DNA from: JAZTZP01 sp045637525
GTDB taxonomy: Bacteria; Bacillota; Clostridia; UBA1381
Length of the DNA stretch: 64,000 nucleotides
Direction of reading: 5' to 3'
Assembly (NCBI GenBank): GCA_045637525.1
Contig: JAZTZP010000119.1
Location: 1-64,000 of the forward strand
This document shows positions 53,044 through 60,562 of the stretch, one piece after another (within the stretch, counting starts at the first letter, position 1; every line of letters starts with the position of its first letter). The notes beneath the pieces were generated by a model. It searched no databases and was not told the origin of the DNA. It saw nothing but the letters and a program-made list of their open reading frames with translations. The translations under genes were made by a program, and so were the position numbers.

Positions 53044-53072
53044 ATTATATTACATATCCTTTGATATGTAAA
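53044..53072 (-). promoter_or_regulatory. dnaJ promoter with a palindrome in the spacer
   Basis: TTTACA (53067-53072), 17 bp, TATAAT (53044-53049) on the minus strand. The spacer region holds a perfect inverted repeat TACATATC-CTTT-GATATGTA, placed where a bound protein would block RNA polymerase. There is no CIRCE at this promoter. Confidence 0.7.
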
Positions 53073-53138
53073 TAATTTTTTTTCAAATTTCTCAAAAATC
53101 TGCAAATAATACAAAAAACTATATCTTATTTGCTGAAA

Positions 53139-53180
53139 AATTATAGTTATAGGGTAGATTTCCACCCTATAACTATAATT
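53139..53180 (-). terminator. Terminator of hrcA-grpE-dnaK
   Basis: 17-bp stem AATTATAGTTATAGGGT / ACCCTATAACTATAATT with an 8-nt loop, 5 bp after the dnaK stop and followed by T5. Confidence 0.9.
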
Positions 53181-53184
53181 CCCA

Positions 53185-55035
53185 TTAGTTTTCGTTATCT
53201 ACTTCTCTGTAATCAGCTTCATAGTAGTTGTTTGTGCCATCCTGCTCCGGTGCCTGCTGATAGCCTGCTCCGCCTGTCGGATCTGCACCCGGTGCTCCCT
53301 GCGGATTTGCCTGCTGATAAAGCTTTGCAAATACTGCCTGTGTGTTCTGAGCAAATGCGTCTGAAGCCGCCTTTATAGCTTCTGCATCTGTTCCGGCAAG
53401 TGCTGCCTTTAACTTCTCAATCTCTGCATTTACTGTATCTTTATCTGCCTGATCCATCTTGTCGTCAAGGTCTTTTAATGTCTTTTCAGCTCCGTAAACA
53501 AGGCTTTCAGCGTTATTTCTGATTTCAACCTCTTCTTTACGCTTTTTATCTTCTTCAGCATACTTTTCAGCTTCTTTTACTGCACGGTCAATATCTTCAT
53601 CCGAAAGATTTGAAGATGCTGTAATAGTAATCTTCTGCTCGTTGCCTGTGCCTAAGTCTTTAGCTGAAACATTAACGATACCGTTTGCATCTATATCAAA
53701 TGAAACTTCAATCTGCGGTACGCCTCTCGGTGCAGGAGCAATGCCGGTAAGATGGAATCTTCCGAGAGTCTTATTATACTGTGCCATCTCACGTTCACCC
53801 TGAAGCACGTGAACTTCAACGCTTGTTTGTCCGTCAGCAGCTGTTGAGAATACCTGTGACTTTGTTACCGGTATTGTAGTATTTCTTTCAATAAGCTTTG
53901 TGAACACGCCACCCATTGTCTCGATACCGAGTGAAAGCGGAGTTACGTCAAGAAGAAGTACGCCTGTTTCCTCGCCGCCGAGAACTGCCGCCTGACGTGC
54001 AGCACCAACAGCAACGCACTCGTCCGGATTAATTCCCTTATTAGGCTCTTTGCCCATTTCTCTCTTAACAGCTTCCTGAACTGCCGGTATTCTTGAAGAA
54101 CCGCCGACTAAAAGAACCTGATCAATCTGAGACGGTGTAAGACCTGCATCGTTCATTGCATTTCTGATGCAGATAATAGTCTTATCTACGAGATCTGCTG
54201 TAATCTCGTCAAACTTAGCTTTTGTAAGTGTTATGTCAAGATGCTTCGGACCTGTCTGGTCTGCTGTTATAAACGGAAGGTTTACATTTGAAGAAATTGT
54301 TGCCGAAAGCTCAATCTTTGACTTTTCAGCAGCTTCCTTAAGTCTTTGCATAGCCATCTTGTCTGTTGAAAGGTCTATGCCCTCTGCCTTCTTAAATTCA
54401 GCAACCAAATAGTCCATTATACGCTGGTCGAAATCGTCTCCGCCGAGGCGTGTATCTCCGTTTGTTGCTAAAACCTCAAATACGCCGTCAGCAATATCAA
54501 GAATAGATACGTCAAACGTTCCGCCGCCGAGGTCGTATACTAAAATCGTCTGATCCTTATCACCTGTGCCGTATGCAAGCGCTGCAGCGGTCGGCTCGTT
54601 TATAATTCTTAAAACTTCAAGACCTGCAATTTTTCCTGCGTCTTTTGTAGCCTGTCTCTGCGAGTCATTAAAATATGCCGGAACTGTAATAACTGCCTGT
54701 GTTACAGTCTCACCGAGATAGCTCTCTGCATCCTGCTTTAGCTTTGAAAGTATCATAGCCGAGATTTCCTGCGGTGTATATGCCTTATCATCTATGTTTA
54801 CCTTGTAGTTTGTTCCCATTTCTCTCTTTATTGAGATAACGGTTTTGTCTGCGTTTGTAACTGCCTGTCTCTTTGCAACCTGACCTACAATTCTTTCGCC
54901 GTCCTTTTGAAATGCAACTACCGACGGAGTCGTTCTTGCACCCTCCGAGTTAGTGATAACCGACGGATTACCACCCTCCATAACTGCCACACATGAATTA
55001 GTTGTTCCTAAGTCAATTCCTATTACCTTTGCCAT
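53185..55035 (-). CDS. dnaK: DnaK (Hsp70) chaperone
   Basis: 616 aa from ATG 55035 (AAGGAGG upstream). N-terminal ATPase: VIGIDLGTTNSCVAVMEGG, ILVYDLGGGTFDVSILD (about 168-184), LLVGGSSRIPAVQEAV (about 308). The linker LLLDVTPLSLGIET leads to the substrate domain and a C-terminal Gly/Gln-rich tail. It lacks the 24-residue insertion of Gram-negative DnaK, as is normal for Firmicutes. It works with DnaJ and GrpE. Third gene behind the CIRCE-controlled promoter. Confidence 0.98.
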   Translation of the reverse strand: MAKVIGIDLGTTNSCVAVMEGGNPSVITNSEGARTTPSVVAFQKDGERIVGQVAKRQAVTNADKTVISIKREMGTNYKVNIDDKAYTPQEISAMILSKLKQDAESYLGETVTQAVITVPAYFNDSQRQATKDAGKIAGLEVLRIINEPTAAALAYGTGDKDQTILVYDLGGGTFDVSILDIADGVFEVLATNGDTRLGGDDFDQRIMDYLVAEFKKAEGIDLSTDKMAMQRLKEAAEKSKIELSATISSNVNLPFITADQTGPKHLDITLTKAKFDEITADLVDKTIICIRNAMNDAGLTPSQIDQVLLVGGSSRIPAVQEAVKREMGKEPNKGINPDECVAVGAARQAAVLGGEETGVLLLDVTPLSLGIETMGGVFTKLIERNTTIPVTKSQVFSTAADGQTSVEVHVLQGEREMAQYNKTLGRFHLTGIAPAPRGVPQIEVSFDIDANGIVNVSAKDLGTGNEQKITITASSNLSDEDIDRAVKEAEKYAEEDKKRKEEVEIRNNAESLVYGAEKTLKDLDDKMDQADKDTVNAEIEKLKAALAGTDAEAIKAASDAFAQNTQAVFAKLYQQANPQGAPGADPTGGAGYQQAPEQDGTNNYYEADYREVDNEN

Positions 55036-55051
55036 AATTATTTTCCTCCTT

Positions 55052-55597
55052 TTAATTTGCAACCTTTACCATTGAATGTCTTACTACTCTTGAGCCTTTG
55101 TATATATAGCCCTTCATAAACTCTTCCACAATGGTATTATCGTCAATTGTTTCATCTTCGATATGCATTACCGCATTATGAAGATTAGGATCGAATTGCT
55201 CGCCCTTTGCTTTTATTTCCTTTATATCAAGCTTTTCAAAGGTGTCCTTCATTTGCTTGTCAACCATAGCAATTCCCTCGTAAAGCTTTTTGGCATCCTC
55301 GCTTTCAACCTCCGTTAAAAGTGCACGCTCTAAGTTATCCGCAACCTCTAAAAGCGCCGCAACGGTGTCGATTACTGCATCTGCGTATCTTGCATCCTTT
55401 TCTCTTTGCGACCGCTTTTTAAAGTTGTCAAACTCAGCATAAAGACGCAGATATTTGTCTTCCCATTCCTGAACCTTTTCGGTAAGCACAGCTTCCGCTG
55501 TTTTTTCAGCCGGTAACTCCGCCTCAGGCTCTGCTTCCGTATTTTCCGGAACTTCCTGTTCTTCTTCCACTATATTATCTTTCAATTCTTCTTCCAT
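55052..55597 (-). CDS. grpE: GrpE nucleotide exchange factor
   Basis: 181 aa. Acidic N-terminal tail (EEEQEVPENTEAEPEAELPA), long coiled coil (YLRLYAEFDNFKKRSQREKD, about 50-70), and the C-terminal wing with FDPNLHNAVMHIED and GYIYKGSRVVRHSMVKV, the GrpE signature. AAAGGAA precedes ATG; dnaK starts 16 bp later. Exchanges ADP on DnaK. Confidence 0.97.
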   Translation of the reverse strand: MEEELKDNIVEEEQEVPENTEAEPEAELPAEKTAEAVLTEKVQEWEDKYLRLYAEFDNFKKRSQREKDARYADAVIDTVAALLEVADNLERALLTEVESEDAKKLYEGIAMVDKQMKDTFEKLDIKEIKAKGEQFDPNLHNAVMHIEDETIDDNTIVEEFMKGYIYKGSRVVRHSMVKVAN

Positions 55598-55624
55598 TTA
55601 TATCATTCCTTTCCTGTGCCGGGC

Positions 55625-56662
55625 TTATTCACGGTATAGCCTTAAGATCCGGTCTAAGTGAGTGGATATAAGGTCAAGCCCCGCAAACACTTTTGCATAA
55701 TCCATTCGTTTTGGACCTATAACACCGAGTTTCCCGACAACCTTGTCGTCAAGTGTATAATTAACGGTTACAAGACTGCAGTCTTTAAGTTCATCTGCCT
55801 GGTTATCAGCGCCGATTTTAACGCCTATTCCCTCCTCCGGTACACCGTCAAGAAGCTTTTTTAAATTTTCCTTTTTATCTAAAAATCCGAATATTCCCTT
55901 CGCTTTTTCAATGTCATTGTATTCGGGATAATTCAGAATAGACCTTGCGTTATCAACATAAATCTCCGTATCGTCAAGCTCTGTGATGGTTTCATATACA
56001 AAGTTCATTATACCAACAAGCATCTGCGGCGGTATATTAACAATGTGCCGCATCTCCTGTTCAAGCTCCTGAATTTTAGAAAAGCTTATCTGCTCTGCCG
56101 ACAATCCGCACAGCTTTGAACGAAGTATATGTGATACCCTTTCACATTCCTCCGGCGTTATATCAAGCGACAGCATCCTGTTTCTTACAAGCCCCGTCTG
56201 CGTTACTACTATAAGTATTGCCCTGCCGTTTCCAAGCCCCACAAGATCAATTTTATTAATACTTATCTTGCTTTGCTCCGGCACCGAAACAACCGTTGTG
56301 TAGTTGGTAAGCTGAGCCGCTATGTAGCCTGCCTGCTTTATAAGACGGTCGAGCTGATTTACTCTGCTTTCCATCTCAATCTGAAGCTTTTCTATCGCCT
56401 CCATGCCTAAGCGATACCTCGTCATAAGAGAATTAACATACAGTCTGTAACCCTCGTCCGACGGAACACGCCCCGATGAAGTATGTGGCTGAACAAGATA
56501 ACCCATCTCTTCAAGATCTGCCATTTCATTGCGTATTGTGGCGCTTGACAATCCAAGCTCATTGCTTTTTGAAATAGCTCTTGAACCGACAGGCTCTGCC
56601 GTATCAATATATTCGTTGATTATCGCATGGAGTATTTTTCTCTTTCTTTCATTTAAATCCAT
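55625..56662 (-). CDS. hrcA: HrcA heat-shock repressor
   Basis: 345 aa from ATG 56662 (AGAGGT 9 nt upstream); the frame extends into the CIRCE but that is not coding. N-terminal winged helix: RKRKILHAIINEYIDTAEPV, LGLSSATIRNEMADLEEMGY and HTSSGRVPSDEGYRLYV are the HrcA hallmark. The GAF-like C-terminal domain ends YAKVFAGLDLISTHLDRIL. It represses its own operon by binding CIRCE, with folding assisted by GroEL. Genes between it and hemW (normally adjacent) are an insertion. Confidence 0.97.
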   Translation of the reverse strand: MDLNERKRKILHAIINEYIDTAEPVGSRAISKSNELGLSSATIRNEMADLEEMGYLVQPHTSSGRVPSDEGYRLYVNSLMTRYRLGMEAIEKLQIEMESRVNQLDRLIKQAGYIAAQLTNYTTVVSVPEQSKISINKIDLVGLGNGRAILIVVTQTGLVRNRMLSLDITPEECERVSHILRSKLCGLSAEQISFSKIQELEQEMRHIVNIPPQMLVGIMNFVYETITELDDTEIYVDNARSILNYPEYNDIEKAKGIFGFLDKKENLKKLLDGVPEEGIGVKIGADNQADELKDCSLVTVNYTLDDKVVGKLGVIGPKRMDYAKVFAGLDLISTHLDRILRLYRE

Positions 56663-56679
56663 ATCGAAAACCTCTTTTG

Positions 56680-56706
56680 TTAGCACTCGCTCGTGGTGAG
56701 TGCTAA
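56680..56706. promoter_or_regulatory. CIRCE operator
   Basis: TTAGCACTC-N9-GAGTGCTAA, an exact match to the consensus, between the hrcA promoter and its start codon. Target of HrcA. Confidence 0.97.
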
Positions 56707-56719
56707 TAATTACATTACT

Positions 56720-56748
56720 AAGATACCACTATTTTTCTCTTTTGTCAA
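56720..56748 (-). promoter_or_regulatory. Sigma-A promoter of hrcA-grpE-dnaK
   Basis: TTGACA (56743-56748), 17 bp, TATCTT (56720-56725) on the minus strand, 14 bp before the CIRCE. Confidence 0.85.
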
Positions 56749-56750
56749 GC

Positions 56751-56895
56751 GTTTTATAAACAATTAATAATTTTTTAACAATTTGTCAAACAAAATCACA
56801 TAAAATTGCGTCCCGTATGTCTATTACATAATAATGTCACGGCTTTTTATTTAAAAATAGTAATTAAGAAAAAGGACTAAGCTGTAAATAACAGT
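56751..56895. repeat. Island boundary repeat A (copy of hemW 3' end plus flanks)
   Basis: 145-bp sequence highly similar to 60037-60185. Its 40-bp centre (56786-56825) matches the 3' end of hemW at 62001-62040 at 35 of 40 positions and in the minus frame encodes IDIRDAILCDFV-stop. It behaves like an attachment-site half on the hrcA side of the islands. Confidence 0.75.
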
Positions 56896-56914
56896 TTAAT
56901 CCTTTTTTGCTTTT

Positions 56915-57166
56915 TTAATTGTCCTCAATAATTCTCCATTCAAACATAGTTTTAAAGTCATCAAAACACTCGGGACAAATCCAATGATATCTATCTTCTG
57001 TTGAGTATGCTAATGTTGGAATTATCATTTTTTTCAGAACAAAAAGCACAATATTCATGCTCCCAGCCTTCACGATAAGTTTAAATGTACCTTTAATTAA
57101 ATTCTTTTGATATAGATAATTCATTTGATTTGTCAAATGCCAATTATTATTCATTTTTAATCTCAT
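56915..57166 (-). pseudogene. Zinc-ribbon-like small protein with paired frameshifts
   Basis: The open frame gives 83 aa, but its middle (about 30-52) looks out of frame. Between two shift points the neighbouring frame reads REGWEHEYCAFCSEKNDNSN, while the flanks (NNNWHLTNQMNYLYQKNLI and YHWICPECFDDFKTMFEWRI) are in the open frame. The corrected protein would have two CxxC pairs (CAFC, CPEC), a zinc-ribbon arrangement typical of small immunity-like proteins, and the present reading loses the first pair. Either a compensated double frameshift or sequence errors. It follows the 85-aa gene with no gap. The 16 nt ATGAGATTAAAA ahead of an internal ATG make the start uncertain. Confidence 0.5.
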
Positions 57167-57424
57167 TCAAAAAGACCTATCTGTTATTTTCATTTCGTGA
57201 ATAATATCTTTCAATATTTTACCCTCAATTTCATATTCAAGAGCTTGTTCAGCAGTAGAATAAATTTTTTCACTATCTTCATTATAGAATTCTATTATGC
57301 TTATGCCTTCTTCTACATGAGTTATAGAGTATTTTTTATCATTGTATAAAAACTCAACTTCACAACCTCTGTTTAAGCAATCTATCAAGTCACGTTCATC
57401 GTAAAAATTATTGTCATATTTCAT
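57167..57424 (-). CDS. Small hypothetical protein (immunity candidate)
   Basis: 85 aa, acidic, no signal or membrane segment. It reads DLIDCLNRGCEVEFLYNDKK then YSITHVEEGISIIEFYNEDS and YSTAEQALEYEIEGKILKDI. Small proteins of this pattern (EFxYxxKKYSI, A.ELL/ALEYEI-GK-LKDI) are common near polymorphic toxins in Firmicutes. I do not know a function. It lies downstream of the orphan Ntox50 gene and directly before the zinc-ribbon-like gene. The ribosome site is AGGGAG. Confidence 0.55.
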   Translation of the reverse strand: MKYDNNFYDERDLIDCLNRGCEVEFLYNDKKYSITHVEEGISIIEFYNEDSEKIYSTAEQALEYEIEGKILKDIIHEMKITDRSF

Positions 57425-57511
57425 AATTAAACTCCCTCGTACTTATTTTTTCTCAAATATAGGATTCCGACAAATGGGGACGTAGAGTTTTATTCTGTGC
57501 GTTATTTTGAC

Positions 57512-57832
57512 TTATTTATTATTTTCCCACAATACTGTACCATCTTCTAACAGAACCTTTTCAGGAATACACTTTAAGGAAATCTCAATGCAATCGTTAT
57601 ATATTTCTACGCTGCTGTCAGTTCCTTGTTGCAGAATTTCTACATCGCCTACTGCTGCGGCATATTCCCCAATATAATCATCATCTTCTGGTTCTGTATC
57701 TGTTTCATACGTACCTGTTATTGAATTGCACTTTACTTTTAAATTGTTATTCCATACAATTATAAGTTGTTTGTCGTTATCAAACCCATAATCTAATGAA
57801 GACAATAATTTAAGATATTTTTCATTGTTCAT
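57512..57832 (-). CDS. Small acidic protein, candidate immunity protein for the Ntox50-like toxin
   Basis: 106 aa, strongly acidic in the centre (TDTEPEDDDYIGEYAAAVGD), beta-rich, cytoplasmic. It begins 15 bp after the Ntox50-type gene in the same direction. Adjacency, size and acidity are the usual attributes of an immunity partner to a basic nuclease-like toxin. No known immunity family recognised. AGGTATCG-type ribosome site upstream of ATG. Confidence 0.55.
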   Translation of the reverse strand: MNNEKYLKLLSSLDYGFDNDKQLIIVWNNNLKVKCNSITGTYETDTEPEDDDYIGEYAAAVGDVEILQQGTDSSVEIYNDCIEISLKCIPEKVLLEDGTVLWENNK

Positions 57833-57847
57833 TACGATACCTCCATA

Positions 57848-58204
57848 TTATTTAAAATTTTTTGGTCTTGCTGGTACAATATGTGCATTTCCTTTGCTAT
57901 CATAATGTATAGTAGCTCTTGTAGTGTTGTAATATTTACCGCTTTCTCTATCGTAATATTTTCCAATTACTCTTCCATAATCAACTGTTTCTTTTGTAGG
58001 AGTTGTTGCTCTACCTTTCCCGACCCCTTCCCTTAAAAGTTTGTTTGGGTTAGAGGTTAGAATGCTGGGGTTCTTACCATTTGCTCTCTGTTGATTATAG
58101 TTATTTGTACCTTTTATATGCTTATCTTGACGACCTTGATGAATTTGAGCATTAGAACGCCCGCCTTTTGTATTTCCAAAATTACCACCTGCTCCTGCCC
58201 CCAT
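57848..58204 (-). CDS. Orphan Ntox50-type polymorphic toxin domain
   Basis: 118 aa that is almost entirely a C-terminal toxin module. A Gly/Asn linker (MGAGAGGNFGNTKGG) is followed by IHQGRQDKHIKGTNNYNQQR (about 21-40), VDYGRVIGKYYDRESGKYYN (about 76-95) and TTRATIHYDSKGNAHIVPAR (about 94-113). The KH(I/V)xGTNNY, VD(F/Y)G..IG.Y and IHY..xG.HIVPA blocks are those of the Bacterial toxin 50 (Ntox50) family, predicted RNase. Normally it is the tail of a long secreted or phage-head protein; here there is no delivery region. Its ATG overlaps the stop of the DUF4417 gene (TAATG). Confidence 0.75.
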   Translation of the reverse strand: MGAGAGGNFGNTKGGRSNAQIHQGRQDKHIKGTNNYNQQRANGKNPSILTSNPNKLLREGVGKGRATTPTKETVDYGRVIGKYYDRESGKYYNTTRATIHYDSKGNAHIVPARPKNFK

Positions 58205-58869
58205 TAAGCAACCACCTGCTTTCCGGACTTTGAAAATTCACTTTCAAAGGGAATGATTTCTATTCCTGCATCTTTATAATCTTTAAAGATATCATCAGGT
58301 GTTGCACCATATACAATGATGATTTTCGGTAATAATCTCTTAACCAATTCAGCAAGCCCTTTTTTGAAATAATCCTTATCAGTTCTACTTTTGATACAAC
58401 CATGAGTACCAACTGAAACAGTTTTAAACTTTTCGATTCCGGCAAAGCAAAAATCGTGTGTACGCTCATCATTGAATCTTACATTAGGAATAACTTCTAT
58501 TCCGTTATTCTGAAACCACACTGCCAATGCACGACTTCTGTATGTATTCCACTGTTGCATTACTAATGGCATATTTCGATATAAGCTGAAATCAGGAGAA
58601 ATAACACCTTTAAACTTTTTAAGTTTTTCAAGGTATTGTTTCGGTTTGTTCCACAAACGTTCAAATTTAACATCATGTTCATAGAACATAACCCAACAAT
58701 CGAAGTCACCCCATGATTTTGACATAGCCTTTGAAAAAGGTACTAATTTTTCGGGAATTAAGTTGCTTGTTTTAATTTTTGGCAACTCAATATAGCCTTC
58801 ATAATCAGCATTTTCTACCAAATACGAGTGAAATACATCATAATTCTTATTAAATTGTTCTTTTGTCAT
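58204..58869 (-). CDS. DUF4417 protein
   Basis: 221 aa from ATG 58869 (AGGAGG 12 nt upstream; a TTG three codons earlier is another option). Family features: VISPDFSLYRNMPLVMQQWN (about 91-110), YRSRALAVWFQNNGIEVIPN (about 111-130) and VRFNDERTHDFCFAGIEKFK. DUF4417 proteins occur on phages, plasmids and integrated elements; the function is unknown. The end GKQVVA is immediately followed by the GAGAGG linker of the toxin gene in another frame, so the two may descend from one polypeptide or be translationally coupled. Confidence 0.8.
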   Translation of the reverse strand: MTKEQFNKNYDVFHSYLVENADYEGYIELPKIKTSNLIPEKLVPFSKAMSKSWGDFDCWVMFYEHDVKFERLWNKPKQYLEKLKKFKGVISPDFSLYRNMPLVMQQWNTYRSRALAVWFQNNGIEVIPNVRFNDERTHDFCFAGIEKFKTVSVGTHGCIKSRTDKDYFKKGLAELVKRLLPKIIIVYGATPDDIFKDYKDAGIEIIPFESEFSKSGKQVVA

Positions 58870-58920
58870 ATTATACAAAATCCTCCTATAAATTAAATGT
58901 AAATTTTTTTAAAAAAACTA

Positions 58921-58949
58921 TTGAATTTAATTCACAGGTGTGCTAAAAT
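58921..58949 (+). promoter_or_regulatory. Promoter of the candidate small RNA
   Basis: TTGAAT (58921-58926), 17 bp, TAAAAT (58944-58949) preceded by TGC (extended -10). The -10 lies in the left arm of an inverted repeat CACAGGTGTGCTAAAA / TTTTAGCATACCTGTG (58933-58948 and 58973-58988), 15 of 16 paired. Confidence 0.6.
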
Positions 58950-58954
58950 ATAAC

Positions 58955-59040
58955 CATAGCAAAGAGGTTTGCTTTTAGCATACCTGTGAGAAACACATTG
59001 TTAAGTTGTTGGTAGCAACTTTTCTAATGTGTTTTTTATT
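58955..59040 (+). ncRNA. Candidate small RNA, about 80 nt
   Basis: Plus-strand transcript inferred from an extended -10 promoter and a strong terminator. The 3' end is a long hairpin, AACACATT..AAGTTG-loop-CAACTT..AATGTGTT (58992-59034), followed by TTTTTT. No ORF with a ribosome site fits. It lies opposite in sense to both neighbours (DUF4417 and ImmA). Possibly a regulatory or antitoxin RNA of the island. Entirely inferred from promoter and terminator structure. Confidence 0.45.
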
Positions 59041-59068
59041 TGCAATCATACGCATCAACTCCTTTTAT

Positions 59069-59635
59069 TTATACTGCCTCATCAAAAAGTGATAAAAGCT
59101 CGATTTCATAATTCAAATATTCAGAATGCCCATACTGCAACCATTTGTTGTAAAAACTCATTGCATAATAAGCACATTCCTGACTCAAATCAAAAGCGTT
59201 TGAAATATCCATATAGTCTTCGGGTTTAACCTTATGTACAAGTGGCGGCGGGGCAAGAGAATATTTTGCAAAGAAATTAGCCTCGCTTTCAGCTAACTGA
59301 CTATGTTCTGTATGTCCTAATACGATATGACCAATTTCGTGCATTATGGTAAAGCGTATTCGTTCCCGAGATTTCGTGTCGTCATAAAATATGTACCATT
59401 GAAGAGATACGAACGGTTCAGGCCCTTCTTCTATTAACACGCAAAAACCATCTTCGCTTATCTCAGTTGCTTTTAAAAATGCATCCGATGTTAATTGTGA
59501 GTATTTTTTTAATTTCACACACATTTTTTGACATATCTCAAAACAGTCAATAGGAATTTGTCGTATGTCATTGTTAATAAACATCTTGACTACACTCTTC
59601 TTAATTACTTCATATCTGTCGTTTGTTAATCTCAA
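59069..59635 (-). CDS. ImmA/IrrE-family metallopeptidase
   Basis: 188 aa. HExxH zinc motif in FTIMHEIGHIVLGHTEH (about 92-108), with SEANFFAKYSLAPP further on, typical of ImmA. In ICEBs1 of Bacillus, ImmA cleaves the phage-type repressor ImmR to start excision; the HTH gene directly upstream (14-bp gap) is the natural partner. The arrangement suggests the control module of a mobile element that has otherwise lost its mobility genes. Confidence 0.88.
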   Translation of the reverse strand: MRLTNDRYEVIKKSVVKMFINNDIRQIPIDCFEICQKMCVKLKKYSQLTSDAFLKATEISEDGFCVLIEEGPEPFVSLQWYIFYDDTKSRERIRFTIMHEIGHIVLGHTEHSQLAESEANFFAKYSLAPPPLVHKVKPEDYMDISNAFDLSQECAYYAMSFYNKWLQYGHSEYLNYEIELLSLFDEAV

Positions 59636-59649
59636 ATCATGACCTCCTG

Positions 59650-59973
59650 TTATTTACCTGTATCAAATAATGCATTTATCAATTCTCTTTTTTGCTCATC
59701 CGTCATCAATGATGCATTACGAGCAATAAGTCTTTGAATTTTTGGAAAATCATTAGTAATATCTGCTGCTTGTTCTTTGTCTAAAAGATAATCCGATGTT
59801 GTTTGCAACGCAGTAGCGATATTAGCAACAACTTCACCTTTGGGAACTCTGTCATTCTTTACATATCGAGACATTGACGCTTCGGTTACTCCTATAACAG
59901 CCGCAAGTTCTTTTTGTGTCATGCCTCTTTTTTGTAATAATTCTTGAATCCTTTCTCCGAATGTTTTCGCCAT
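59650..59973 (-). CDS. Cro/CI-type HTH repressor (ImmR-like)
   Basis: 107 aa from ATG 59973 (GGAGGT 7 nt upstream). HTH in residues about 5-60: RIQELLQKRGMTQKELAAVI, GVTEASMSRYVKNDRVPKGE. The C-terminal region (MTDEQKRELINALFDTGK) is short. It probably represses its own promoter (60006-60034), where repeats of AAGTTATAA occur, and is inactivated by the ImmA gene that follows. Confidence 0.88.
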   Translation of the reverse strand: MAKTFGERIQELLQKRGMTQKELAAVIGVTEASMSRYVKNDRVPKGEVVANIATALQTTSDYLLDKEQAADITNDFPKIQRLIARNASLMTDEQKRELINALFDTGK

Positions 59974-60005
59974 TATAAATACCTCCATTTTTATAACTTA
60001 CCAAT

Positions 60006-60034
60006 ATTATAACTTAAATTATAGTTTCTGCCAA
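60006..60034 (-). promoter_or_regulatory. Promoter and operator region of the HTH-ImmA pair
   Basis: TTGGCA (60029-60034), 17 bp, TATAAT (60006-60011) on the minus strand. Two TAAGTTATAA copies and an opposed CTATAA flank the -10, as expected for a self-repressing HTH protein. The 59,989-60,562 gap also holds repeat B, a recombinase-like remnant and the divergent toxin promoter. Confidence 0.7.
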
Positions 60035-60036
60035 GA

Positions 60037-60185
60037 GTTTTAAAAACAATTAATAATTTTTTAACAATTTGTCAAACAAATTCACATAAAATTGCGTTCT
60101 GTATGTCTATTACATAATAACGCCATGGCTTTTTATTTGACAATAGTAATTAATTGAGAAAAAGGACTAAGCTGTAAATAACAGT
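60037..60185. repeat. Island boundary repeat B
   Basis: 149-bp near copy of 56751-56895, with a few substitutions and a 4-bp gap. The core 60072-60111 encodes IDIQNAILCEFV-stop on the minus strand, a second copy of the hemW C-terminus. It separates island 1 from island 2, as in a tandem array of integrated elements. Confidence 0.75.
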
Positions 60186-60186
60186 A

Positions 60187-60399
60187 TTATTCCGTGGCAT
60201 GTCGAAGATGGCATATACTATGTAGGTAAATCGTGGGCTTATTGCTCCCACACAGGTCATCAGCTCCTAATACTGAATTTAATACTATTTTCCATCTGTG
60301 TGAGAGAAAATTTAAATAAACATCTAAATGCTCTCTGTCAAAAACAACAATTTTATCAATTATTGTTTTATAGAAAATATCATCCTGCTTTTTTTGCAT
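60187..60399 (-). pseudogene. C-terminal remnant of a serine-recombinase-like protein
   Basis: 70-codon open frame in which IFYKTIIDKIVVFDREHLDV then YLNFLSHRWKIVLN resembles the last conserved stretch of large serine recombinases (xxIVDKIVVxxxxxxVYLNxLPxKWxxxL). The catalytic and DNA-binding regions are absent. It sits next to boundary repeat B, where an integrase gene would be expected. An adjacent 39-codon frame (60380-60499, containing KKYALTEIREYLSDILYAKK) is of unknown origin and overlaps the toxin promoter. Confidence 0.4.
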
Positions 60400-60498
60400 A
60401 AAGTATGTCGGAAAGATATTCTCTGATTTCGGTTAAAGCATATTTCTTATCAAAACCTAAAGTGAATAAAAAAACTTTTCGTTTTTTTGCTAAAAGCA

Positions 60499-60547
60499 TT
60501 GACAAACTATCATTGTGATGATATAATGACATTGTAACATTGCAATG
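60499..60547 (+). promoter_or_regulatory. Strong promoter and palindromic operator of the DUF3990-HTH module
   Basis: TTGACA (60499-60504), 17 bp, TATAAT (60522-60527), all consensus. Palindromes ATCA-TTG-TGAT in the spacer and CATTGCAATG (60538-60547) after the start point flank it, with repeated CATTGT words; typical of an autoregulated toxin-antitoxin operon. Confidence 0.85.
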
Positions 60548-60562
60548 ATACAGGAGGTATTT

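Noticed and set aside
60545..60562. Upstream ATG of the DUF3990 gene
   Set aside because: It is inside the operator palindrome with no ribosome site; ATG 60563 has AGGAGG at the right distance.
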